A DNA stretch of 64,000 nt. Origin: DAOSXA01 sp964526835 (GTDB taxonomy: Bacteria > Zixibacteria > MSB-5A5 > GN15 > FEB-12). This document shows, in pieces, positions 15,417-23,951 of the stretch. The stretch is from the NCBI GenBank assembly GCA_964526835.1, contig CAZGMK010000001.1:124001-188000 (forward strand), read 5' to 3'. The stretch's first letter is position 1; each line of letters starts with the position of its first letter. The notes beneath the pieces are model-generated. The model made no database searches and was not told the origin of the DNA. It was given only the letters and a program-made list of their open reading frames with translations. Made by a program: the position numbers and the translations under genes.

Positions 15417-17549
15417 ATGAATATGATCAGGTATACAAGCTTACTCAAGTCTGAGCGCTGGGCGTCCCTGTCTCTGACAGCCGCGGTCGCCATCGTCCTG
15501 CTGGCCGGGACTGCGCACTCCGAACTGGCCGGTCGCTCTGACGCAGACCGGGTTGCCGAAAACTGGACTGCTCTGATGAGCCGATCGGATAAGGCAGCCA
15601 CCTATACTATTGATCGGGTCGACGCCATCGTCGAGGACAACCGTCTTCTCGGTTGGGCCTACAGCACCGAGCCCTCCGGGTACATAGTGGTCCCCCGGCT
15701 GCGGCAGCTTCCACCGATCAAGATGTACTCCACAGAATCGCCGATCGACCTTTCGGCCGAGGATGGGCCGGGAGCCCTCATCCGGGAGGTGCTTTCCGAC
15801 CGGACAGCCTGGTTCGAGGCCCAATACGGGTCCCTTCACGCCGTTCCCGTTGATGACCGGTTTGCTTCGGTAGGTCGTGAGTGGGACCGCCTGCTGGCTG
15901 ATCAGGCGACATTCACCGCCCATACAGTCGACAGACTAATGGAGGAACGTGTCGAGGTGGGGCCGCTCATCACCTCGGTCTGGGACCAAGGCGATCCCTA
16001 CAACGACTGGTGCCCCATTGGCGACCAGGGCCGGTGCGTTGTCGGCTGCGTGGCCACCGCCTTTGCCCAGATCATGGCATATCATCAATGGCCTCCTGAA
16101 GGCGAGGGCGAGTTCTCATACTACTGGAGTGGCGATCAGTCCTGTGGCGGTTCGACTCCGGGCCAGACGCTGTTTGCTGATTTCTCCGATCCCTACGATT
16201 GGGACAATATCATTGACAATTGCTACTTCGGCTGCGAGCCGGAGACTGTTAGCGCCATTGCGGAACTCTGCTATGAGGTCGGCGTCGCTTGCGAAATGAA
16301 CTACGGGAGTTGTGCGTCGGGGGCATGGCCGGCCCGTATGCTGACCATGATGCCCCAGCATTTTCGGTATAAGGACTCGATCTCCGAGATCTTCCGCAGC
16401 GATTATACTCTGGAGGGGTGGTTCGCCCAGATTCAGCAGCAAATCGATCTGGGATTGCCGACCCAATACACGATCTACAGCCACGCAATAGCCTGCGATG
16501 GTTATCGCATCGACGGCGAGCTACTCCAATATCACATGAACTACGGGTGGGCCGACGGTCACAACGCCTGGTATGTTCTGGACAATCTCTACTGTCCCTG
16601 GAGCGGCTGTGACCCCGACATCGAACACATGATAATCAATATGAAGCCGGATCGAGACCTGGTCATCAGCGCCGATCCGACCTGGGGATGGACACCGCTG
16701 GAAGTCCAGTTCGAAGGCTTTTCGGAGTTGCAGGTCACAGAGTGGTTATGGCAGTTCGGCGATGGTGACAGCAGTACGCAGCAATCGCCGTTGCACATAT
16801 ACGAGGAGCCAGGACTGTACGATCTCAGTGTCAGCATCATGAGCGACCAGGGCGCCAGATCTGAGGTCATCCCGGACTACATCGCGGTGCTGGCCGACAC
16901 TCTGGCCGCGGATACGGTTGAGGCCGTCATAGGCGATACGATCGAAGTGGCGATTCGCGCCCGCACGACATTGCCGCTGGACCTGGTGCAGATTCCGGTC
17001 GAATATGGAGGCGATCTGGCAATCGTATTGGCCGGTTGGTCCACCGAGGGGTGTCGCAGCGACAGCCTGCAAACCAGGCAGATGTCTCATTGGGACCCCT
17101 TGAACTCGCGGGCGACGTTCCGCCTGTTCAACAGCGGCGAGGGCACATCTATGCCACCGGGCAATGGCCCGGTGATCAGGCTGCTGTTCACCCTGGCAGG
17201 CACTCCCCTTGAAGGTCAGGCCACAAACATCGCCATCGATGGTTACTCCGGCCGCCTTCCCTTGTTGGCGAACGAACGTGCCAGCTTCGTTGCTCCGGTG
17301 ATTAACGGCAGGATGGCCTACCAGGTCTGTTGCCAGGGCATTCGCGGCAACGTGGATGGCGATGGCAATGACACCATTGATATCGGGGACCTGATAGCCC
17401 TCGTCAATTACATGTTCAACTCGGGTTCACCCCTCCCCTGCGCCGCGGAGGCCGACGTGGACGGCAGCGGCGCTATTGAGATATCGGACTTGATATACCT
17501 TGTGGACTACATGTTCAATTTCGGCCCGGCGCCGGCGCCTTGTCCCTGA
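15417..17549 (+). CDS. Secreted C10-family cysteine protease with PKD, cohesin-like and dockerin modules (paralogue 2)
   Basis: 710 residues from ATG 15417; an earlier in-frame ATG at 15363 sits within the promoter. The hydrophobic stretch LSLTAAVAIVLLAGTAHS acts as signal peptide. The domain order matches the paralogue at 12522: pro-region with GYIVVPRLRQL, C10 core, PKD (WQFGDGDSS), cohesin-like beta domain and a terminal dockerin-like double repeat ending PAPCP. The nucleophile is Cys211 (VVGCVATAFAQIM) and the base His356 (SHAIACDGY), with HMNYGW following. Likely secreted and activated by propeptide removal. It converges with gatD, with 7 bp between stops. Assignment is firm; the specific substrate is unknown. 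Confidence 0.9.
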   Translation: MNMIRYTSLLKSERWASLSLTAAVAIVLLAGTAHSELAGRSDADRVAENWTALMSRSDKAATYTIDRVDAIVEDNRLLGWAYSTEPSGYIVVPRLRQLPPIKMYSTESPIDLSAEDGPGALIREVLSDRTAWFEAQYGSLHAVPVDDRFASVGREWDRLLADQATFTAHTVDRLMEERVEVGPLITSVWDQGDPYNDWCPIGDQGRCVVGCVATAFAQIMAYHQWPPEGEGEFSYYWSGDQSCGGSTPGQTLFADFSDPYDWDNIIDNCYFGCEPETVSAIAELCYEVGVACEMNYGSCASGAWPARMLTMMPQHFRYKDSISEIFRSDYTLEGWFAQIQQQIDLGLPTQYTIYSHAIACDGYRIDGELLQYHMNYGWADGHNAWYVLDNLYCPWSGCDPDIEHMIINMKPDRDLVISADPTWGWTPLEVQFEGFSELQVTEWLWQFGDGDSSTQQSPLHIYEEPGLYDLSVSIMSDQGARSEVIPDYIAVLADTLAADTVEAVIGDTIEVAIRARTTLPLDLVQIPVEYGGDLAIVLAGWSTEGCRSDSLQTRQMSHWDPLNSRATFRLFNSGEGTSMPPGNGPVIRLLFTLAGTPLEGQATNIAIDGYSGRLPLLANERASFVAPVINGRMAYQVCCQGIRGNVDGDGNDTIDIGDLIALVNYMFNSGSPLPCAAEADVDGSGAIEISDLIYLVDYMFNFGPAPAPCP

Positions 17550-17556
17550 TGGGCCG

Positions 17557-18939
17557 CTACCGATGTATCTTCCTCAGGAACTCCTCCACTTCCGGGACTC
17601 CCCCCTGGAAGATAAGATAACCGTTTTGTGGTTCGCGTTTGGTGGTCTCTTCGGCGATAGGGGTCAGCATGATGCGCCTGACCTCTTCAAGATCATCGGT
17701 CTGGCCGAGCGCCCACCCCAATTTGATGTAGGCCACCTCCGGTAGCATGTTCTCAGTCGGGATTATCCCCTTGGCCATCAAATCGCGGCCCGTATCATAG
17801 ACAAACATGTGAACATAACCCCAGAGGGTCTGCACCGTCATGTAAATGGCCACACCCCTCGCGGTGGCCCGCTCAATGGCCGGATATACCGGTTTGTTGA
17901 CATGCCCCAGACCTGTCCCGGCAATGACAATACCACGGTAGCCGTTGTCTACGATTGAGTCGATGATGTCAGGCATCATGTTGGGGTAGTAGTAGACCAG
18001 GGCTACTTTCTCCTCGAAGACCGGCGTGATCTTCACCTTGCGATCAGAGCGCCGTCGCTTGTATCTGTCGACCAGGGGTGAGATGTTGTCACGGTCAATC
18101 ATGGCCAAAGGGATATCGCCGATTGTTCGGAACGTCGAGCGATAGGACGAGTGCATTTTTCGCACCCTGGTCCCGCGGTGAAGTAGCCCGTACTCGTCGG
18201 AGGTGGGGCCGAACATACAGACCATCACCTCGGCTATGTCGGACTCAGCCGCTGCCTTGGTGGCATGGATCAGGTTGAGGGCGGCGTCGGATGAAGGACG
18301 ATCCGATGAACGCTGAGAGCCGACCAGCACGATCGGCACCGGTGCATCCTGGACCATGAACGCGAGTGCCGCCGCAGTGTGATGCATCGTGTCGGTGCCG
18401 TGTCCGACAACAATACCGTCTACTCCCTTCTCGATTTCCTCACCTATGGATACGGCCAGCTTCTTGTACTGCTGCGGCCCCATGTTCTCACTGAAAACCG
18501 CAAACAGCTTCTCGGTAGTCAGGTTGCAGATGTCGGCCAGCTCGGGGACAGCCCCGTAGAGCTCGCCCGGAGAGAAGGCTGGGATGACCGCGCCGGTACG
18601 ATAGTCCAGCCGCGAGGCGATAGTCCCGCCGGTACCGAAGAGCTTGATGCTCGGCTTGCCGGGGCTGTAGGGGAACTCCTTCTCAGGAATCTTGTAGTGG
18701 GCCTCTTTGTACCCCTTCTCGGTCATATCGGTGATTGTGTCGATGGCGATTCCAATGTTGTAGCCGGTGGCCAGCTTCAGGACAATATGACGTTCGTCAT
18801 CGTTCTCCGAACGAGGGAGAATAATCCCTTCGAACTTGCCTCGAGTCGTCCTTATCTCGGCCTCTCCCCAGACGCGGGCGTTGTAGCGCTGGAGGGTCTC
18901 GCGAGCGGCCCCCTTATACCCCTTGAACAGATCATTCAT
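17557..18939 (-). CDS. gatD: Glutamyl-tRNA(Gln) amidotransferase subunit D, archaeal type
   Basis: 460-residue glutaminase subunit that would release ammonia from Gln or Asn for conversion of Glu-tRNA(Gln) to Gln-tRNA(Gln) with GatE. An N-terminal small beta domain (1-80) precedes an L-asparaginase I-like domain. Catalytic motifs are present: FGTGGTIASRLDYRTG (about residues 95-110) with the first Thr, and VVGHGTDTMHHTAAALAF with the second Thr-Asp pair. ATG 18939 is chosen because GGAGGAG lies just upstream in the end of gatE; the frame is open farther but without a start site. It overlaps the gatE stop by 8 nt, so the pair is translationally coupled. GatDE is classically an archaeal enzyme, so its presence between bacterial dockerin genes is unusual. 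Confidence 0.93.
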   Translation of the reverse strand: MNDLFKGYKGAARETLQRYNARVWGEAEIRTTRGKFEGIILPRSENDDERHIVLKLATGYNIGIAIDTITDMTEKGYKEAHYKIPEKEFPYSPGKPSIKLFGTGGTIASRLDYRTGAVIPAFSPGELYGAVPELADICNLTTEKLFAVFSENMGPQQYKKLAVSIGEEIEKGVDGIVVGHGTDTMHHTAAALAFMVQDAPVPIVLVGSQRSSDRPSSDAALNLIHATKAAAESDIAEVMVCMFGPTSDEYGLLHRGTRVRKMHSSYRSTFRTIGDIPLAMIDRDNISPLVDRYKRRRSDRKVKITPVFEEKVALVYYYPNMMPDIIDSIVDNGYRGIVIAGTGLGHVNKPVYPAIERATARGVAIYMTVQTLWGYVHMFVYDTGRDLMAKGIIPTENMLPEVAYIKLGWALGQTDDLEEVRRIMLTPIAEETTKREPQNGYLIFQGGVPEVEEFLRKIHR

Positions 18940-20944
18940 GCCCGATCTCCTCCTGAATGTGATGCCGTAACTCGCCAAGCGGCATGTTCCCGAGTGCAGG
19001 CGGGCGCAACTGACCCATGATCCAGTCAATGCGATTGATCGGGTCATCCGACCGTTTGATCTGTTCATACTTGCGGGCAATCTGGCCGATCATCGCCACG
19101 ATCTGTGTGACCGAACGTTGCTCAAAGCCGACTGCTGTCAAGGCCGAATCCAGAACCATCTTTGGGTGCTCATACACAACTTCCATCATCGGGACGAGAA
19201 TCTCATGAGCCAGTCCGTGATCGCTGACGAACCGAAACAGATCATAGAGACGATCAGTCGTGAAGCCGTCGCCAGCCCGATGGGTGCCCTCGATGTGCTT
19301 GAAACGCTGCCCCAGCATGACGCCGATGAATCCGGGGTCGTATGCGGTGTCGGCAGCGATGCGCTCGATGAGCGGCGCCAGATTCCGACTGAGCAGATAC
19401 GGATGCGTGTCCGCCGGCACCTTCCATTGGCGCAGTTGCTCCAGGCGGGTGCTGACATCGACGGCAACACCCTGGCGGATTCTCTCGATGTATTCGTCTT
19501 CAATTGGAATCGGGGCCGAGTCAGTGTCGGGATACATGCGGTCCGGGCCCGGCAGGACGCGCTCGAAGATCGTCGTGCCGTCACTCAGCCCCTTTCGCGT
19601 CTCATTCGGCACACCGTCAAAGGCCAGTCGGCATCGTTCCTCGATCGTCTCCAACGCCATGGCAATGTCTTCTCCCGGTCCCCAGACTACCAGCGCAGCA
19701 TCATCTCCCCTCGCCCCCAGCATCTTTCGCAGCTGCTCCCAGACTTCCTCCGGTACAACTCTGAGATTCGGCGACAGCAGGTTACTCGAATCCTCGAAAG
19801 CCTCCTCGTGTAACATATTGGGTCGCTCGATGCAGGCAATAACCTTGATGCGATCCGCCAGTTCATCAGCGAAGGCGTGACCCGGCTGCGTGAAGTAGGA
19901 GAGCACTCCCCTGAACCCAGGCAGGCGCACAACATGAATTTTCTCCCCCTTGTCCGCCGCATTCTGAAACGGGGCCCAGTCGCTGCCGAGTTTGCGAAAC
20001 GTCAGTTGCTTGCTCGACAGTTTCCATTCTTCAGGATCTAACCCGCGCCCTCTGAGAACGTCTCGAATCTGAAGCAGCGCATTCTGGCGAAAGGCCTCGT
20101 TGTGAGTCAGGTCGGGAATCCACTTAATGTGCTGCACTCCCTTGATCTCGATCCTGGTACCACCGCGAATGCTGACGTTGACATCCTGGCGCGCCGCTCC
20201 CATGCCGGTGCGCACCTTCCCCGACGCCCGCGTAAGAAATCGGAGATACTGTCCCGCTTCAGCGCATTCATCAGGAGTCAGCATGTCCGGATAAGTCACG
20301 GTTTCAATCAGCGGCATACCCAGACGATCCGTAGCATACGTCCGCCAGTGTCCCGTGTCGGATACCTCGCGGCAAGAGTCCTCTTCCAGGCTGAGTTGAA
20401 TAATCCGGACTGTTTTGTTGCTCAGCGGAATCTCCCCTTCAATCCCGACAATGGCGGTCCTTTGAAAACCGGTGGGAATGGAACCGTCGAGATACTGCTT
20501 ACGGGTAATGTGAAGCTCGCCGACTACGTTGGTGCGAAGCATGAGAGCGACTTCGATGGCAATGCCGAGGGCCTCGCGATCAATCGGGAACGGCGGCGTA
20601 TCATCGATCTCGTAGGTGCAGGCAGTACGATCATTGACGCGGTATACGATGTTCTTCCTTGTCTTGAACTCCATTAGGGCGGTTCCGTCGTACTCGCCCA
20701 GCTCGCTCAGCGTGGGCCGCATGTGACGGATAACCTCGGCGTCATAGTCCTCGAAGTCGTGATAGATGCCGGCGGGGCAGCGGCAGAACAGCTTACTGCT
20801 AGTCTTCAGTTGCTGGTGTATCTCGAGTCCTGACATGAACCCGAGTCGCTCATACGTCTGCCGGTCGGCCTCGCGGCGAGGCAGCCAGCCCACCTGTCTT
20901 TGCGTTTGACGGTAGTTCTCAATCGAATCCAGGACCCTGCTCAC
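18932..20944 (-). CDS. gatE: Glutamyl-tRNA(Gln) amidotransferase subunit E, archaeal type
   Basis: 670-residue kinase/amidotransferase subunit that binds and phosphorylates Glu-tRNA(Gln). Start is GTG 20944 with AAGGAG five bases upstream. The GatB/E cradle is visible from the N-terminus: GLEIHQQLKTSSKLFCRCP, TYEIDDTPPFP, LSLEEDSCREV and VRTGMGAARQDVNVSI. An inserted AspRS-like GAD-type region (about 310-430) distinguishes GatE from the roughly 480-residue bacterial GatB. A YqeY-like tail domain occupies about 520-670. gatD follows with an 8-nt overlap. No GatC/A/B or glutamyl/glutaminyl-tRNA synthetase gene is in the window, so whether this replaces GatCAB or GlnRS in this organism cannot be seen. 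Confidence 0.95.
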   Translation of the reverse strand: MSRVLDSIENYRQTQRQVGWLPRREADRQTYERLGFMSGLEIHQQLKTSSKLFCRCPAGIYHDFEDYDAEVIRHMRPTLSELGEYDGTALMEFKTRKNIVYRVNDRTACTYEIDDTPPFPIDREALGIAIEVALMLRTNVVGELHITRKQYLDGSIPTGFQRTAIVGIEGEIPLSNKTVRIIQLSLEEDSCREVSDTGHWRTYATDRLGMPLIETVTYPDMLTPDECAEAGQYLRFLTRASGKVRTGMGAARQDVNVSIRGGTRIEIKGVQHIKWIPDLTHNEAFRQNALLQIRDVLRGRGLDPEEWKLSSKQLTFRKLGSDWAPFQNAADKGEKIHVVRLPGFRGVLSYFTQPGHAFADELADRIKVIACIERPNMLHEEAFEDSSNLLSPNLRVVPEEVWEQLRKMLGARGDDAALVVWGPGEDIAMALETIEERCRLAFDGVPNETRKGLSDGTTIFERVLPGPDRMYPDTDSAPIPIEDEYIERIRQGVAVDVSTRLEQLRQWKVPADTHPYLLSRNLAPLIERIAADTAYDPGFIGVMLGQRFKHIEGTHRAGDGFTTDRLYDLFRFVSDHGLAHEILVPMMEVVYEHPKMVLDSALTAVGFEQRSVTQIVAMIGQIARKYEQIKRSDDPINRIDWIMGQLRPPALGNMPLGELRHHIQEEIGHE

Positions 20945-21370
20945 AGTACTCCTTCAAGTCTTCTCACTTCGATTCACGTTGCTCACCGCCGTCTCCGGCG
21001 CGGCCCGCAAAGTACCGCAAAACCTCGCGTTTTTCAAGGGATTATGGTCCCCCGGACCATGCCTGTCCAAATACACGCACGGGCAGCCGTAAACACAACC
21101 AGGACTTCGACGCACAAGCTGCGCTGCCGCCGGACCGGCAGGCAAGTATTGAACCGTCTTCAGCCTAAGCCAAAGCCGCTCCTTGAAGCAGCACTTTCAA
21201 GACCGGCGTCGATGGGGATGACCTACTGGTAATTAGACCAGCCTCCAGGGTACCCTCGCAGCGTCTTCTGACACTTCCAACAAGGTGCCGGATAAGAGAA
21301 TAGGCGCGCAACTCAGCGCCGGTTCCGCCCTTCCCGAGAGGCGGTCAAAGACCTTGCACTGTGTTAGGCA
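20945..21370. other. Intergenic region with no supported gene
   Basis: This lies between the divergent gatE and C10 protease genes. Reading frames here are short, lack ribosome sites and show no family resemblance. A weak gatE promoter is possible on the minus strand (TTGAAA, 17 bp, TACTTT, near 21010-21040), but its -10 is poor. Confidence 0.6.
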
Positions 21371-21398
21371 TTGCAAATTCTGCCGAATCAGTTATATT
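21371..21398 (+). promoter_or_regulatory. Promoter of third C10 protease gene
   Basis: TTGCAA (21371-21376), 16-bp spacer, TATATT (21393-21398) followed by G. This leaves a leader of about 230 nt before ATG 21637. Confidence 0.5.
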
Positions 21399-21636
21399 GT
21401 AGATTGAGTCGACGTACTCGTCAGAAATGTACGGCTATGGTCTTCGGAAGCTGCTGAACCCTATGGAGATAAGCTCAAGTCCCGGCGGCGCCAAACTCAG
21501 GCGCCTCCGATCCCGGCCGATACGTGTGTTGAAGTATATGGAAGCAAACATCTGATTCGATAATGGGATGATCAGGCCCGCCTGCGAGTCTGACTCGGCG
21601 GCGAGATCATCTCCCAAGTGTAAGGGAGAAGCGAAA

Positions 21637-23784
21637 ATGACAGGAGCAAATCGGAGCAAGAAAGTACTCGCTCTGGCGGTTATCGGCTTGGCGCTGATCG
21701 CCGGCCAGGCCGTCGCCGAAAGAGCGACCTCGCTGGAGATGGCTCAGGCCGCTCAGAACTACGTGGCCGAGCACATCGCCCAGAACGGCAGTTGGGCGGG
21801 CGCTGCGGATGCTAAACTGGCGCGAGTCCAGGAAATAGTCGTCGACGGAGAGATCCTTGGACGCTGCTATTCCTTCAACCCGAGTGGCTACATTGTGGTG
21901 CCGGTGCTGAAGGAGATGGGCCCAATCAAGCTCTATTCCGAGCATGGCGACCTCAATGTCGATGTCCCCGACGGTCTGGCCGACCTGATTCGCACGGCTC
22001 TGGCCACCCATGCCGAGGAATATATCAAGGTGTACGGCAGTCTCGATGTCCCGCAATCCACCGCGGGTGACAAAATGCACTTCAACCCGTCGGACCGCGC
22101 GGCCTTCGACCGCCTGGCTATCAACCCCAAGGAATTCTCGGACCGTGTCCTGAAGGGCTCATCCGACACCCGCGACACCATCGTTGGCCCTCTCCTGAGT
22201 GTCCGGTGGCACCAATGGGAGCCGTTCAACACCTACTGCCCGCCGGGAACACCAGTTGGATGTGTCGCCACCGCCTTCGCCCAGGTTATGCAGTACTGGA
22301 GCTGGCCCGACGAGGGTGTCGGCAGCAGCGGATATTGGTGGGACGGCGATGGTGGTCCATCGCAGTATCTGACAGCAGAGTACTGGGATTCCTATGACTG
22401 GAACAATATGGCCGACTACTGCCCGTATCCCGCCTGCTCTACGGTGGCTCAGGATTCAGCCGTCGCCGAACTCAACTATGAGGTAGCGGTCGCCTTCGAG
22501 ATGGACTTCGGCGCCGACGGCTCCGGGCTGACCTGGAGCGAGATTCTGAATGTCGCCATGCCCGCTATGGTCAACCACTTTCTGTACAAATCGACATGGG
22601 ATCCCGAGTATCGAAATGGTGGTCATACCAGCCAGACCTGGTTCAACATGATTCAGGCGGAGATCGACGCGGGTCGACCGATTCCGTACGGAATCTGGGG
22701 CCACATGATTGTCTGTGACGGTTGGAAGATCGACGACGATGAACTCAACTACTACCACATGAACTACGGCTGGAACTCAGGAGAAAACGCCTGGTACCGC
22801 GTCGACGACTTGTATTACCCGGATGGCGGCAATTACTACCTGTACGACCAGTTGATCCGCTTCCTGGAGCCCGACCAGTCGGTAATGTTCACTACTGAGG
22901 ACCGACTCGGCTGGGTCCCGTTCGATGCGTTCTTCGAGGGCGGCTCTGAATTGCCGGTTGATTCATACAGTTGGGACTTTGGCGATGGCGGCGCCGATGA
23001 CGGGGACACCTGCACCCATACGTACACGGAGGCTGGTGTCTACGACGTAAGTCTGGAAGTGACATCCGGGGGAACCCCGTATAGTCGCACCAAGAGCAGC
23101 TATGTTATCGCTCTCGCGGACACTCTCTATGCCGACACCCTCCTGGTCGAGCCGTCCGAATGGAACGATCTGTATGTCTATGCGCGCAACACCATCCCTC
23201 TGCGCAAGATGACTATTCCAATAGAATTTGGCGGAGACGTCGAGATCAACCCGAATACGATCACCTGGTCCACCGATGGTCTGCGGAGCAGCGTATTCGA
23301 CAACGTGAACCGTGTCCATTTCGACCCCATGAACAGGCGTATGACCATGGTCCTGCAGAACTCCGGCGCCGGTTCCGACTTGTCTCCGGGCAGCGGCCCG
23401 GTCCTGAAACTGTCCTTCGAATTCTCCAGCCCGCCGACCACCGGGGACTCCACGCAGATAGCCCTCGACGGATATCCCGGCCGCACGCCCACGTTTGTCG
23501 GCTCCCTAGCTACTTACGAGGCGCTGACGGTGAACGGCCTGGTGCACCTGAGTAGTTGCTGTGTGGGCATAAGGGGCAACATTGACGGCGACGAGCTTGA
23601 AGAGATCAACATCGCTGATCTTGTCTACATGGTGAATTATATGTTCAATAGTGGCCCGGAGCCACCGTGTATGCCCGAAGCCAATGTCAATGGCGATATC
23701 TTTGGAGAGGTTGACATCGCCGACCTGATCTACCTGGTCACATACATGTTCCAGGGCGGCCCTCCCCCGGCGATTTGCTTCTGA
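21637..23784 (+). CDS. Secreted C10-family cysteine protease with PKD, cohesin-like and dockerin modules (paralogue 3)
   Basis: 715 residues from ATG 21637, preceded by AAGGGAGAAG; an upstream in-frame ATG (21568) lacks a ribosome site. Signal peptide 1-28 (KVLALAVIGLALIAGQAVA). The pro-region contains GYIVVPVLKEMGPIK. In the C10 core, Cys209 is the nucleophile (PVGCVATAFAQVM) and His356 the base (GHMIVCDGW), followed by YHMNYGWN. PKD domain at about 440-505 (WDFGDGG), cohesin-like beta domain at about 510-645, and a dockerin-like double repeat ending PPAICF. This copy lacks the first of the two Cys present near the active site of its paralogues (GRCVVGC becomes GTPVGC). It converges with the S9 peptidase gene. 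Confidence 0.9.
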   Translation: MTGANRSKKVLALAVIGLALIAGQAVAERATSLEMAQAAQNYVAEHIAQNGSWAGAADAKLARVQEIVVDGEILGRCYSFNPSGYIVVPVLKEMGPIKLYSEHGDLNVDVPDGLADLIRTALATHAEEYIKVYGSLDVPQSTAGDKMHFNPSDRAAFDRLAINPKEFSDRVLKGSSDTRDTIVGPLLSVRWHQWEPFNTYCPPGTPVGCVATAFAQVMQYWSWPDEGVGSSGYWWDGDGGPSQYLTAEYWDSYDWNNMADYCPYPACSTVAQDSAVAELNYEVAVAFEMDFGADGSGLTWSEILNVAMPAMVNHFLYKSTWDPEYRNGGHTSQTWFNMIQAEIDAGRPIPYGIWGHMIVCDGWKIDDDELNYYHMNYGWNSGENAWYRVDDLYYPDGGNYYLYDQLIRFLEPDQSVMFTTEDRLGWVPFDAFFEGGSELPVDSYSWDFGDGGADDGDTCTHTYTEAGVYDVSLEVTSGGTPYSRTKSSYVIALADTLYADTLLVEPSEWNDLYVYARNTIPLRKMTIPIEFGGDVEINPNTITWSTDGLRSSVFDNVNRVHFDPMNRRMTMVLQNSGAGSDLSPGSGPVLKLSFEFSSPPTTGDSTQIALDGYPGRTPTFVGSLATYEALTVNGLVHLSSCCVGIRGNIDGDELEEINIADLVYMVNYMFNSGPEPPCMPEANVNGDIFGEVDIADLIYLVTYMFQGGPPPAICF

Positions 23785-23814
23785 CAAACGCTGACAAGTT
23801 CCGTCGTTGATGTG

Positions 23815-23843
23815 AATGGCTCCCGCCCCGGGCGGGGGCCATT
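23815..23843. terminator. Bidirectional GC-rich hairpin between convergent genes
   Basis: AATGGC ... GCCATT with an inner CCCGCCC/GGGCGGG stem, 31 bp after the C10 protease stop and before the end of the converging S9 peptidase gene. It has only a short T stretch, so terminator function is likely but not certain. Confidence 0.55.
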
Positions 23844-23951
23844 TGCGTCCTCCTGCCGCTTACCTGACGAAGCACAGCTTCCTTCAACAACCGGCAAGCG
23901 TATCCTGCAGGGGCCAGGCGATGGCGACTGGGCGGGAAGCAGGTGATTGGT

